From EA-27 sp964396265 (GTDB taxonomy: Archaea; Thermoplasmatota; Thermoplasmata; RBG-16-68-12; EA-27), in contig CAYNEM010000004.1 in the NCBI GenBank assembly GCA_964396265.1, positions 62,001 through 126,000 on the forward strand: a DNA stretch of 64,000 nt. The letters run 5' to 3'. Within the stretch, counting starts at the first letter, position 1, and every line of letters starts with the position of its first letter. The notes below the pieces were generated by a model. That model was not told the origin of the DNA and did not search any database. It was given only the letters and a program-made list of their open reading frames with translations. Below, in pieces: positions 1-7,705 of the stretch. The position numbers were made by a program, and so were the translations under genes.

Positions 1-932
1 TGAGCGATCGTCGAGTAGGCGAGGCGGAGCTTCAGGTTGTCCTGAGCGAGGGCGAGGAGGGAAGCGAACAGGATTGTCGCGACGGCGAACGCGAGGAGGA
101 CCGGCTGAATCCCAAGGGAACGGGAGAGGTCGGGGCCGAAGAGGAACAGCGTCACGCGCAGGATGCCGAACGCGCCCGCCTTGACGACGGCAACTGCGTG
201 GAGGAGACCGCTGACGGGCGTCGGCGCGACCATCGCGGTCGGCAGCCAGCCGCTGAGGGGCACTAGGCAGGCCTTGACCCCGAAGCCCGCCAAGAGGAGG
301 AACGCGACTGCACGGGCCGCATCCGAGGTTAGCACCTCGAGCGCGGGGTTTCCGCCGGGCACGAAGTCGGCATTGCCTCCGAGACCGACCGCGATGGCGA
401 GCCCCGCGAGGACCATCGCACCACCTCCGAGCGTGTAGACGAGGTACTTCCGACCCGCCCGTTGGGCTTCCGCCGTACCCGCATGGGCGACGAGGGGAAA
501 CGTGGAAACCGAGAGGATCTCGTAGAACACGAGGAGCGTGAACAGGTTCGCGGAGAGGGCGACGCCCATCGTCGCGCCCAGGACCGACGCGAAGCACGCG
601 TAGTATCGCGTCTGTCCCATCTCGCGGCGCGACCGCATGTATCCGATCGAGTAGATCGTGGTGAGGATCCAGAGGAACGAGGCCACAAGCGCAAACAGGA
701 GGCCCAGGAGGTCCGCCCGAAAGGCGATCGAGAGGCCGGGGGCGAAGGTCGCAAGGTCCACCGCCAACGGGGTTCCGGAGAGAGCGGCGGGAAGCGCGCT
801 CGCGACAAGGAGGAACGTGCCGATCGCGGCCACCATGCTCCCCAACTCCCGGGCGTTCGGCCGCCTGCGGAGCGCGAGGATTGCGGGGACGGCGAGGAAG
901 GGCAGGGCCACGCTGAGCAAGATGGCGATCAT
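1..932 (-). CDS. Mrp/Mbh/Nuo-type proton antiporter subunit (NuoM/MrpD-like), truncated by window edge
   Basis: This is an integral membrane subunit of the antiporter family shared by complex I (NuoL/M/N), Mrp antiporters and membrane-bound hydrogenases, which moves H+ or Na+. Only the first 310 codons are inside the window and no stop is reached. The translation has repeated membrane helices and the family's charged residues: the helix-5 Glu in YEILSVSTF, the Lys in GFGVKACLVPL, and HAVAVVKAG. The ATG at 932-930 overlaps the stop of the upstream NuoK-like gene by 4 bases (ATGA). It is the fourth gene of a co-directional module. Whether the complex is Mrp, hydrogenase or Nuo-like depends on genes beyond the left edge. 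Confidence 0.9.
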   Translation of the reverse strand, partial: MIAILLSVALPFLAVPAILALRRRPNARELGSMVAAIGTFLLVASALPAALSGTPLAVDLATFAPGLSIAFRADLLGLLFALVASFLWILTTIYSIGYMRSRREMGQTRYYACFASVLGATMGVALSANLFTLLVFYEILSVSTFPLVAHAGTAEAQRAGRKYLVYTLGGGAMVLAGLAIAVGLGGNADFVPGGNPALEVLTSDAARAVAFLLLAGFGVKACLVPLSGWLPTAMVAPTPVSGLLHAVAVVKAGAFGILRVTLFLFGPDLSRSLGIQPVLLAFAVATILFASLLALAQDNLKLRLAYSTIA

Positions 933-1240
933 CCACGCAGCCTCCTAATCTCGCGGACGCTAAGGGAGCCCGTCTGGCGGTACACGTTCACCATGAGCGA
1001 GAGCGCGAGGGCCGCCACGATCACCTCGATGACGACGATCGTGAACACCATCGCCTGCGCCCGGCCGAGGTCGTCCAGCAGGAAGCCCGCGAGGACGAAC
1101 GTGACGGTCACCGCCTTTCCGAGGATCTCGAGGCCCAGCAGGACCTTCAGGAGGCTCTCCTTCGCGACGAGCGCATAGAGCCCCGTGACGAACAGCGCCG
1201 CGATCCCGGCGATGCCGGCGGACACCCACGCCTCCGTCAT
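929..1240 (-). CDS. NuoK/MrpC/MbhG-like small membrane subunit
   Basis: A 103-residue protein with three predicted membrane helices, the normal size and layout of the NuoK/MnhC/MbhG family. The conserved buried Glu is visible in LLGLEILGKA and another in IVVIEVIVAA. In these complexes it packs beside the NuoM-like subunit and helps form an ion channel. I start it at MTEAWVSAG because the longer open frame would add a proline- and arginine-rich tail typical of out-of-frame sequence, and because this ATG overlaps the stop of the preceding gene by 4 bases. Its stop in turn overlaps the NuoM-like start, so the genes are translationally coupled. Confidence 0.88.
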   Translation of the reverse strand: MTEAWVSAGIAGIAALFVTGLYALVAKESLLKVLLGLEILGKAVTVTFVLAGFLLDDLGRAQAMVFTIVVIEVIVAALALSLMVNVYRQTGSLSVREIRRLRG

Positions 1241-1470
1241 CGCGGGTCTCCCTCCGGCTCGAGGAGATGCAGGATCCCGAGGATACCCGCCAGGACGAGG
1301 AGCGATTGGACCGCGAGGTCCAGGCCCCGAACCTCCCACAGCCAGGGCCCAATCCACGGAGAGTCGACCTCTCCCGTCGGCCCGGACGGCACCGCGGACA
1401 GCAGGACGACGAGGAGGGCCCCGCCAAGGACGACGAAGGCGAGCGCCGCGGCGGCCTTCCGTTCAACCAT
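1237..1470 (-). CDS. Small membrane subunit, MbhE/MrpB-like
   Basis: A 77-residue protein with one N-terminal helix (about residues 7-27) and one C-terminal helix (about 52-70), separated by a short loop with PWLWEVRGLDLAVQS. A Trp-x-x-Arg-Gly-Xaa-Asp motif before the last helix is typical of the small MbhE/MrpB-type subunits of Mbh- and Mrp-like complexes. It lies between a DUF4040 gene and a NuoK-like gene, the same order as mbhD-E-F-G in Pyrococcus, and overlaps both neighbours by a few bases. Assignment between MbhE and a shortened MrpB is open; membership of the module is well supported. Confidence 0.7.
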   Translation of the reverse strand: MVERKAAAALAFVVLGGALLVVLLSAVPSGPTGEVDSPWIGPWLWEVRGLDLAVQSLLVLAGILGILHLLEPEGDPR

Positions 1471-1726
1471 CGTCGTCCTCCCGACCGGTGGTGAGCGTGA
1501 TGGCCGTCAGGAACAGGACCGCGGTGAGCCCGGCCCCCACGGTGAGCTCGATCACCGCCGCATATGGGGCGGCGAGCATTGCGAAGGCGCCCGCGAGGAT
1601 GGCGCTCCCCAGGGCGAACGCGAGCACGGAACGGACGAAGTCGCGAAGGCCGATGGCGGCGATGAACCCTGCAAGGGAGGCTGCCAAAAGGATGCCCAGG
1701 AGGATGGGATCAGGCGGCGCGGCCAA
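1463..1726 (-). CDS. DUF4040 / MbhD-like antiporter subunit, first gene of module
   Basis: An 87-residue protein with three predicted membrane helices. The segment AAVIELTVGAGLTAVLFL matches the DUF4040 signature (MbhD, and the C-terminal part of MnhA/MrpA). It is the promoter-proximal gene of the module, and its stop overlaps the next start. The upstream region is shared with the divergent stress-protein gene at 1938, so the module appears to begin here, without MbhA-C or the MrpE/F/G subunits in front. In known complexes this subunit is part of the Na+/H+ antiporter half. Confidence 0.8.
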   Translation of the reverse strand: MAAPPDPILLGILLAASLAGFIAAIGLRDFVRSVLAFALGSAILAGAFAMLAAPYAAVIELTVGAGLTAVLFLTAITLTTGREDDDG

Positions 1727-1937
1727 CGTCCTCGCCTCCCTGCGTCACGGGTTCCGCCATCGTCCTTCCTTCCGAGGAGGCGCCATATAGCCGCCGCATC
1801 ATTATTGTAAGGGACGACCCCCTCTGTATTGTGGGCGACCACGGCACCGGACGGACGCTCCCTCGGAGGCGTCCCGGGCCGGGAATACATACAAACCTTT
1901 CATCACCTTTCTGTCGTGGGAACGGAAGGGGGGCTTG

Positions 1938-2783
1938 ATGGGAGACAGTACGCGACCGAGGATGCGCCGGTTCCTCGTCGCGGTCGACGGCTCGGAGGAG
2001 GCGGCGGATGCCGTGCGTTCCGCCATCCGGCTCGCCCGACCCCACCGCGGTCGCGTCGAGGCGCTGTGCATCATCCCGACGATCCCGGAGTTCGCCCGCC
2101 ACCCGGAAGAGGCCCGCGCCCTCCTCGGGCGCATGCGGGAGGACGCACGGACGTACGTGGATCGCGCGCGGGCGGCGGTCACGGAGGCGGGGCTCGAGGC
2201 CGATGCGACGATCCTCGAGGGTCACCCCGCCGAGGAGATTTGTTCCTACGTGGGTCGCGTGGGACCCGACCTGACCCTGCTCGGAAGCCGCGGTCTCGGC
2301 GCTCAACGCATCCACCTGGTGGGGAGCGTCGGGTACGCGGCTGCTCACTTCGCGAAGTCGTCCGTGCTCATCGTACGGCGAGACGGCCCGATCCGGAAGA
2401 TCTTGGCGGCCGTCGACGGCTCCGCCCCCGCGGAGCGGGCCGCGGAATGGGCCGCGGGTATCGCGGAGTCCCACAAGGCGTCGGTCACGCTCTTGTACGT
2501 CATCCCACAGGAAACCGAGGAGGTGAAGTTCACGGTTTCGCGGGGGGTCGGGGAGCCGTTCCTCGGACCGATCGCGAAATCGTTGGCGGAACGTGGCGTC
2601 GCGGTCGACCGTCGGGTCGAGTATGGGCGGCCCGCGGCGACGATCATCCACGTGGCGAAGGACGGGTACGACTTGGTCGTGCTCGGTCACCAGGGCCGCG
2701 GGGCTTTGCCGACGTTCGCGCTCGGCGGCGTGACGGACAAGGTGCTCCATTACGCACCCTCCTCCACGCTGGTGGTCCGGTGA
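1938..2783 (+). CDS. Tandem universal stress protein (UspA family)
   Basis: A 281-residue cytosolic protein made of two UspA domains, about residues 8-145 and 150-281. Each has the N-terminal VAVDGSEEA or AAVDGSAPA strand-turn and a C-terminal ATP-binding-type loop (LGSRGLGAQRIHLVGSV and LGHQGRGALPTFALGGV), so both halves look ATP-binding. I prefer ATG 1938 over the TTG three bases upstream; a G-rich Shine-Dalgarno-like stretch lies just before it. The stop overlaps the GTG of the next gene (GTGA), so the stress protein and the membrane ATPase-subunit homolog are translationally coupled, which suggests a shared job. Confidence 0.93.
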   Translation: MGDSTRPRMRRFLVAVDGSEEAADAVRSAIRLARPHRGRVEALCIIPTIPEFARHPEEARALLGRMREDARTYVDRARAAVTEAGLEADATILEGHPAEEICSYVGRVGPDLTLLGSRGLGAQRIHLVGSVGYAAAHFAKSSVLIVRRDGPIRKILAAVDGSAPAERAAEWAAGIAESHKASVTLLYVIPQETEEVKFTVSRGVGEPFLGPIAKSLAERGVAVDRRVEYGRPAATIIHVAKDGYDLVVLGHQGRGALPTFALGGVTDKVLHYAPSSTLVVR

Positions 2784-3976
2784 CGATCCAGAAGCTCGTC
2801 AAGGTCCTCGTGGTCGGGACCGCGGACGCGTATCGCGCCGCCGAGGACGGGCTGACCGCGCTCAAGTGCATGGACGTCACGGGGGTGGAGCGAGCCGAGT
2901 ACCATTTCCTGATCGAGGGGTGGCTGCCGCAGGTGTGGTTCGAGGATCTGCGGTTCATCCTGGAGCAGGGCACGGGCGGGCGCGCCACCGTCCTGTGGGA
3001 CGAGTCCGTCGACCCCGCGGTCACCCTTGCCCCCGTCTCCCTCGAGAACCCGCGGCTCGCGAAGCCCTTCGAAACGTTCGTCGAGCTGTTCTCGCTTCCC
3101 GGCCGGGAGGGATACGACCCGACGTTCCTGACGTTCCTCATCCTCCCCATCTTCTTCGGGTTCGTGATCGGCGACTTCGGGTACGGCATCGTCTTCGTGG
3201 TCGCGGGCTGGTACGTGCGCCGTCGGATTCGCACGCCCGTCGCGGAGCTCGCCTCCACCCTGACGATCGCCGGCGGGACATGGTCCATCATCTTCGGCGT
3301 GATCCTCTTCGCCGAGTTCTTTGCGTTTAATGTCGACGTCGGTCCTCTGTCCTTCCACCTCATCGACCGCCTAGAGGACGTGCCGCAGCTCCTCCTGCTC
3401 TCGATCGCCTTCGGCTTCGTCCACCTGACCCTCGGACTCGGGATCGGCTTCTTCTACGAGCGTCGGCGCGCGGGGCTCCGTGCCGCCGTCCTGCGGAAGG
3501 TCAGCTGGATCGTCCTCGAGGGCGGCCTCTTCTTGCTTGGCGTGGGTCTGTTGGGACTTGTGACGGCCCCCGTGTGGATTCCCGCATTCGCCATCATGGC
3601 GTTCGCGGTCACCCTGATCTCCTTCGGCGGCGGGATCGTCGACGTGGTCGAGGTGCCCGCGTTCATCGGCAACATCCTCTCGTACCTTCGCCTGGGCATC
3701 CTGGGGATTGCGGAATCCGTGCTGGGCTTGGCGCTGAACACGATCGTCACGGAAGGCCTCCTGCAGCAGGGCATCGTGGGCTGGGTGATCGGCGGCGCGG
3801 TCTTCGTCGTGGGCCACGGGTTCGTCATGGCCCTGCTCCTGCTCACGGTCAGCATCCATTCGCTCCGCCTGCATTACGTCGAGTTCTATACCAAGTTCTA
3901 CGCGCTCGACGAGTTCGGGGAGTCCCGTCCGTTCAGGCCGACGACGCGTGCGCAGGCGGAGCCGCGGGAGGCGTGA
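2780..3976 (+). CDS. Shortened A/V-type ATPase subunit I (a) homolog
   Basis: A 398-residue protein that begins at a GTG overlapping the UspA stop. The family is normally about 600-700 residues with a large cytosolic N-terminal half. Here only about 100 residues precede the membrane domain, while the membrane half is complete, with about seven to eight helices. The channel motif NILSYLRLGILGIAES keeps the Arg needed for proton passage against the rotor, so the membrane part could be functional. No other A-ATPase gene lies nearby. It may be a stand-alone paralog gated by the coupled stress protein rather than the ATP synthase stator; that role is inference. Confidence 0.85.
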   Translation: MTIQKLVKVLVVGTADAYRAAEDGLTALKCMDVTGVERAEYHFLIEGWLPQVWFEDLRFILEQGTGGRATVLWDESVDPAVTLAPVSLENPRLAKPFETFVELFSLPGREGYDPTFLTFLILPIFFGFVIGDFGYGIVFVVAGWYVRRRIRTPVAELASTLTIAGGTWSIIFGVILFAEFFAFNVDVGPLSFHLIDRLEDVPQLLLLSIAFGFVHLTLGLGIGFFYERRRAGLRAAVLRKVSWIVLEGGLFLLGVGLLGLVTAPVWIPAFAIMAFAVTLISFGGGIVDVVEVPAFIGNILSYLRLGILGIAESVLGLALNTIVTEGLLQQGIVGWVIGGAVFVVGHGFVMALLLLTVSIHSLRLHYVEFYTKFYALDEFGESRPFRPTTRAQAEPREA

Positions 3977-4074
3977 AACAGTCGCGCAGCTCCGCGCCCG
4001 TCGGGATTGGAGGGTATGTATTGTCATGGCGGAACGGACATGGCCTCCCTGACCTCACCGCCATCCGTGGTTAC

Positions 4075-4629
4075 ATGAACGGCCCGAGCGACTTGCTCCG
4101 CTCGGAGCACGTGGCGATCGAGGACCTGCTGCGCGTCCTCGACGAGATGGCGAAGCGACTTGCGGCGAACCAGCCGGTGCCTCGCGAGGATCTGCTCGAC
4201 GCGATGACGGTCGTCGTCGAGTTTGGGGACCGATGCCATCAGATCAAGGAGGAGGACCACGTCTTCCCCGCGTTGTCGGCCGCCTCCCCCAAGGCGGGGG
4301 CGAACTTGGCCCGTCAGATGTCGAGAGACCACCGCGAACTCCGGCAACTCGCCTTGTCCATGCGTCAGCTGCTCCCGCGGGTCGGCGACTCGAAGTCCCT
4401 GCGAGTGGAACTGGAGAAGGACCTCAGGAAGTACACGAAACTCCTCCGCGAGCACATTCGGATCGAGGAGGAAACCCTCTTCCCGGAATTCGACCGAGCC
4501 GTCGGAACGATAGAGCGGACGAAGATCGCCCGCGAGTTCGATCGCCTGGAGCGGGAGGATGTCGGTTGGGGGCTCCACGAAGCGTACCACGCGATCATCC
4601 ATCGCCTGGGCGAGGCGTACGGAACGTGA
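4075..4629 (+). CDS. Hemerythrin-like HHE domain protein
   Basis: A 184-residue all-helical protein with the hemerythrin/HHE metal-binding pattern: His12 in SEHVAIEDL, His55 and Glu59 in CHQIKEEDHVF, a His in SRDHRELRQL, and His with Glu in EHIRIEEETLFPEF. These residues bind a di-iron centre that reacts with O2 or NO in known members. I start it at the ATG in ACATGAACGG because homology begins there; the longer frame is an extension of the subunit I shadow. It is followed by two convergent copper-oxidase genes, one a likely nitrite reductase, so a role in O2 or NO sensing or repair of NO damage would fit. Confidence 0.85.
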   Translation: MNGPSDLLRSEHVAIEDLLRVLDEMAKRLAANQPVPREDLLDAMTVVVEFGDRCHQIKEEDHVFPALSAASPKAGANLARQMSRDHRELRQLALSMRQLLPRVGDSKSLRVELEKDLRKYTKLLREHIRIEEETLFPEFDRAVGTIERTKIAREFDRLEREDVGWGLHEAYHAIIHRLGEAYGT

Positions 4630-4654
4630 GGGGGCCCGCCCCCCTCGGGGCGGA

Positions 4655-5581
4655 CTACTCCGCGATCATCAGGGTGACCATGCCTGCGTCCGCGTGGAAC
4701 ACGAGGTGACAGTGGATGAGCCAGATCCCGGGATTCGCGAGCTTCATCTTGGCGGTGGCGACGGAGCCCGGGCCGAGCGCGATGACGTCCCCCTCCACGA
4801 CCTGCCCGTTCACATAGACGGGATTGCCGCCGTGCATGTGCCATGAGTGGTACTCGTTCCCTATCCCGATGAGGTAGAGGGTGAGCTCCTGGTTGACCGG
4901 GACAACGGTAATCCCAGCTCCCTTGAGGGTCTGCAGTGCACCCGCGTATCCTTGCGTGTTGACCAGGTCCCAGAGGGCGTGCTCGGACGCCTGTGCCCCG
5001 TTGATCACGTACGACAGGCTCGGAAGCGTGGGCGCCTCCGCGAAGAATTGGACGAACTCATATCTCGTGTCCGGCGGCCATTCGTCCGCACTGTACACGA
5101 TGATGGCCCCATAAAGCCCCTGTAGTATGTGTTGGCTGATTGTCCCACGGTCGCTCGAGTGGCAGTGGTAGTAGAAGAGCCCCGGTCGGGTCGCCTCGAA
5201 AGTGTAGGTGTACGTCTCCCCTGGTCCCGGCATCGAGTCGGGATAGGCCTGCGATCCGTCGTTCTCGATCGTGTAACGCAACCCGTGCGCGTGGATGCTG
5301 TGGATGCGGTCCAGGTTGTTCGTGAAGTGAATCCGGACGGTGTCGCCGACGCGCACTCGCAAAGTGGGCCCGGGAACCGTCCCGTTGTACGTCCAGGCGT
5401 TCCAGACGACGCCCCCTGTGAGGTTAATCTGCGCGGCCTGCGCGGTCAACCAGAATTCTTGGGCACCTTGCGCGCCGACACGGGGCGCGCCAGGGAGGAC
5501 GATGGCCCCGAGGAGGAGCGCCGCGATGACCAGGGCGACCGCAATGACCGGCCAGTTTGTTCGGACTCTCGAAGTATCCAT
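4655..5581 (-). CDS. Two-domain multicopper oxidase, exported
   Basis: A 308-residue protein with an N-terminal hydrophobic anchor or signal (about 11-31) and two cupredoxin domains. Copper ligands are visible: H97/H99 in HSIHAHG, H139-C140-H141 plus H151 in domain 1, H248/H250 in SWHMHGG, and H290-C291-H292 with H296 and M301 in domain 2. Type 1 Cys residues in both domains and HxH/HCH pairs for a trinuclear site at the subunit interface fit the type A two-domain oxidases (small laccase/NirK ancestors). In domain 1 the axial Met position seems to be Leu. It probably oxidises a substrate outside the membrane with O2. It is co-directional with the NirK-like gene. Confidence 0.88.
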   Translation of the reverse strand: MDTSRVRTNWPVIAVALVIAALLLGAIVLPGAPRVGAQGAQEFWLTAQAAQINLTGGVVWNAWTYNGTVPGPTLRVRVGDTVRIHFTNNLDRIHSIHAHGLRYTIENDGSQAYPDSMPGPGETYTYTFEATRPGLFYYHCHSSDRGTISQHILQGLYGAIIVYSADEWPPDTRYEFVQFFAEAPTLPSLSYVINGAQASEHALWDLVNTQGYAGALQTLKGAGITVVPVNQELTLYLIGIGNEYHSWHMHGGNPVYVNGQVVEGDVIALGPGSVATAKMKLANPGIWLIHCHLVFHADAGMVTLMIAE

Positions 5582-5691
5582 GGAGTCACCTTGCGGTGAG
5601 GGCTCTCGAGAATCCCCATGAACCTATCGTAAGTACGGAGCCCTACGGTGTTGCGGAGTCGCGGGCCCTTGGCCGGTCGATGCTGGCCGAA

Positions 5692-7176
5692 TCACGGCTT
5701 GAAGATCGTCCAGTCCTCGGGCCCGCTGACGGTCAAGATGCCGACGGAGCCCTTGTCAATCGAGCGGACGAGGGCGTGGTCCACAAGGATGAAATTGCCC
5801 GGCACCTCGAGCCGGATGTCCACGATGGCGGCGCCGCCTGGGGGCACAAGGATCGTCTGGACCATCTGCATGGGCGGAGACAGCACGTCGCCGAGCGAGT
5901 ACACCCGGTCGAACATCTCGCCGATCACGTGGAACGACGAGACGAGGTTCGGCCCGCCAACCCCGAAGTAGATGCGGATCGTCTCGTTCACGTTCGCGAG
6001 AAGGGCGCCGCTCCCCGTGAGGGCCTGGAACTTCCCGTTGAACACGACGTACGTCGGGTCCTCCGCGAGGAGTCTCGTGTCGTCGTGCAACTGGTGGCCC
6101 TTCGTCCCCGCCGCCCACTTGGTGTACACGTCCCCCTGCACGACGTAGAACTCGCGGTCGACCGGCGGGAGTCCGCCATCGGGTTCGACGAGGATGAGAC
6201 CGTACATCCCCATCGCGATGTGAGACGGGATGTGCGGGCTCGCGCAATGATAGACGTACAGCCCGGGCGTGATCGCCTTGAACGTGAAGTCCGTCTCCTG
6301 CCCGGGGGGCGTCTGGGTCGCGACGGCGCCGCCGCCAGGCCCGGTCACCGCGTGGAAGTCCACGGAGTGGTTCTGGGTGCTCGTTGCGGCGTTGCTGAAG
6401 TGGACGGTCACCGTGTCGTTCACGAGGACGCGGTAGAACGGGCCGGGCACGGTCCCGTTGAAGGTCCAGTAGGTGAACGTCGTCCCTGGCTCGATCTCCG
6501 CAACGACCTCCCGGGCGAGCATGTACAGGTCGACCGTCGTGGGCGTGGTCCGTCCCAGGGAACCAGGGACGCTCGTAGGGTTGCGCGCGATGTTCGACAC
6601 GTCCACCGCCTGCGCGGGGCCGGGTCCCGGGGTGCCGGACCCGACCACAAGGCTCCCTTCCATCCCACTGGCCCTGTGGCCCGGGATCGTGCAGAAGTAC
6701 GCGAACGTCCCCTCGTCGTTCGCATCGAACGTGGCGCTGCTCTGGGCGTTGAGCGCCGTCAGCCCCGTGATGTGCACGGTGTACCCTTCGAGGAAGAGAT
6801 CGTGCTCGAAGCTCTGTCCGTTCCTCACCGTGATCGTCACGCGATCGCCACGCGTCACGAGGAGGGTTGGGTTCTCGAGCCCGTCGATGGTCCCGCCGCT
6901 CCCGACGAATCCGGTGATGAACGCAATCAGGGTGAACGACACCTCGTTGCCCGGAGGCTCGGGCTGTGTCACCGAAGATCGCGTCCCTAGCCAGTAGGTC
7001 GTCACCCCCACGCCAGCGCCGAGGAGGATGCCCACAGCGAAGAGGGCGATCACCGTCGAACCGCCAATCCCCGGCGCACTCGCCCTTGGCGGCGGAAAGT
7101 CCGCCGATGTCTTCAGTCTTCGGCCGCTCGGGAATTCGATGCCAACCTGGTCCGGGTCTCGCGGTTCGCGCGCCAT
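5692..7176 (-). CDS. nirK: Three-cupredoxin copper nitrite reductase (NirK-type) with fused N-terminal cupredoxin
   Basis: A 494-residue membrane-anchored protein (helix about 41-62). Residues 78-180 form a plastocyanin-like domain with a complete type 1 site: H125, C162, H167, M172. Residues about 215-485 match NirK: T1 ligands H270, C311, H319, M324; T2 ligands H275, H310, H467; and the catalytic pair D273 and H416 (equivalents of Asp98 and His255). NirK reduces nitrite to NO. The extra domain probably passes electrons to the T1 copper, as in fused NirK enzymes. A TATA-like element (TCTTAAAG) lies upstream, back to back with the ferredoxin promoter. Activity has not been shown for this protein. 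Confidence 0.9.
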   Translation of the reverse strand: MAREPRDPDQVGIEFPSGRRLKTSADFPPPRASAPGIGGSTVIALFAVGILLGAGVGVTTYWLGTRSSVTQPEPPGNEVSFTLIAFITGFVGSGGTIDGLENPTLLVTRGDRVTITVRNGQSFEHDLFLEGYTVHITGLTALNAQSSATFDANDEGTFAYFCTIPGHRASGMEGSLVVGSGTPGPGPAQAVDVSNIARNPTSVPGSLGRTTPTTVDLYMLAREVVAEIEPGTTFTYWTFNGTVPGPFYRVLVNDTVTVHFSNAATSTQNHSVDFHAVTGPGGGAVATQTPPGQETDFTFKAITPGLYVYHCASPHIPSHIAMGMYGLILVEPDGGLPPVDREFYVVQGDVYTKWAAGTKGHQLHDDTRLLAEDPTYVVFNGKFQALTGSGALLANVNETIRIYFGVGGPNLVSSFHVIGEMFDRVYSLGDVLSPPMQMVQTILVPPGGAAIVDIRLEVPGNFILVDHALVRSIDKGSVGILTVSGPEDWTIFKP

Positions 7177-7288
7177 GTGGACTCACCTGCTGATGCCCCC
7201 AACACGGTGGCCGCTTTAAGATTCGGTATGTCTCGGGAATCGAATCGCCGAACTTTCTGCCGTCCCAACCCTCTCCTCGAAGCAAGAC

Positions 7289-7294
7289 TTATAA
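7289..7294 (+). promoter_or_regulatory. TATA-like box for the zinc-ferredoxin gene
   Basis: TTATAA lies about 25 nt before position 7315 and 38 nt before the ACG at 7327. It lies downstream of the only in-frame ATG (7228) and very close to the out-of-frame ATG at 7302, which argues against both as the start. Confidence 0.5.
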
Positions 7295-7326
7295 CGGGAT
7301 TATGGGTAGGGTCTCGGGGACGCACC

Positions 7327-7677
7327 ACGGTCGCCATCGACCCGGACTTCCAGCAGAAGCGACAGGTCGTGGACAAGCACATCGAGCACGATGTCTGGGG
7401 CCCCGTCGACCCTCCGGAGATCACCGGCATCCACGGTACCCATGTCGCCGTCGATTTCGACATCTGCATCGGCGACGGATCGTGCATCGAGGTGTGCCCG
7501 GTCGATGTCTTCGAGTGGTTCGACACCCCGGGCACGAACCCGCACAAGGTCCACCCCGAGCTGCCGCCGATGATCAAGGAGGCGAAGGCCGACCCGATCC
7601 GCGAGACCGATTGCATCGACTGCATGGCGTGCGAGACCGCCTGCCCGGTGCTCGCGATCAAGATCACGACGGGCTGA
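7327..7677 (+). CDS. Zinc-containing dicluster ferredoxin, probable ACG start
   Basis: About 116 residues, matching the Sulfolobus/Thermoplasma zinc-ferredoxin over its whole length. The N-terminal extension has likely zinc ligands H18, H21 and H36. Cluster I (CIGDGSCIEVCP) has Asp in place of one Cys, typical of a 3Fe-4S cluster; cluster II is CIDCMACETACP, a 4Fe-4S motif. It carries electrons for 2-oxoacid oxidoreductases and similar enzymes. The family begins exactly where this protein reads VAIDPDF, and the codon before it is ACG; there is no in-frame ATG, GTG or TTG between 7231 and that point. The ATG at 7228 would add 33 unrelated residues and lies upstream of the TATA box. Confidence 0.88.
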   Translation, partial: TVAIDPDFQQKRQVVDKHIEHDVWGPVDPPEITGIHGTHVAVDFDICIGDGSCIEVCPVDVFEWFDTPGTNPHKVHPELPPMIKEAKADPIRETDCIDCMACETACPVLAIKITTG

Positions 7678-7705
7678 ACGCCTCGTCACCGCCTCGCGTG
7701 CGGTC

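Noticed and set aside
5557..6990. 477-residue plus-strand frame
   Set aside because: It lies opposite the NirK gene and has the Arg/His/Val-rich composition of antisense frames in GC-rich DNA; NirK on the minus strand has all copper ligands.
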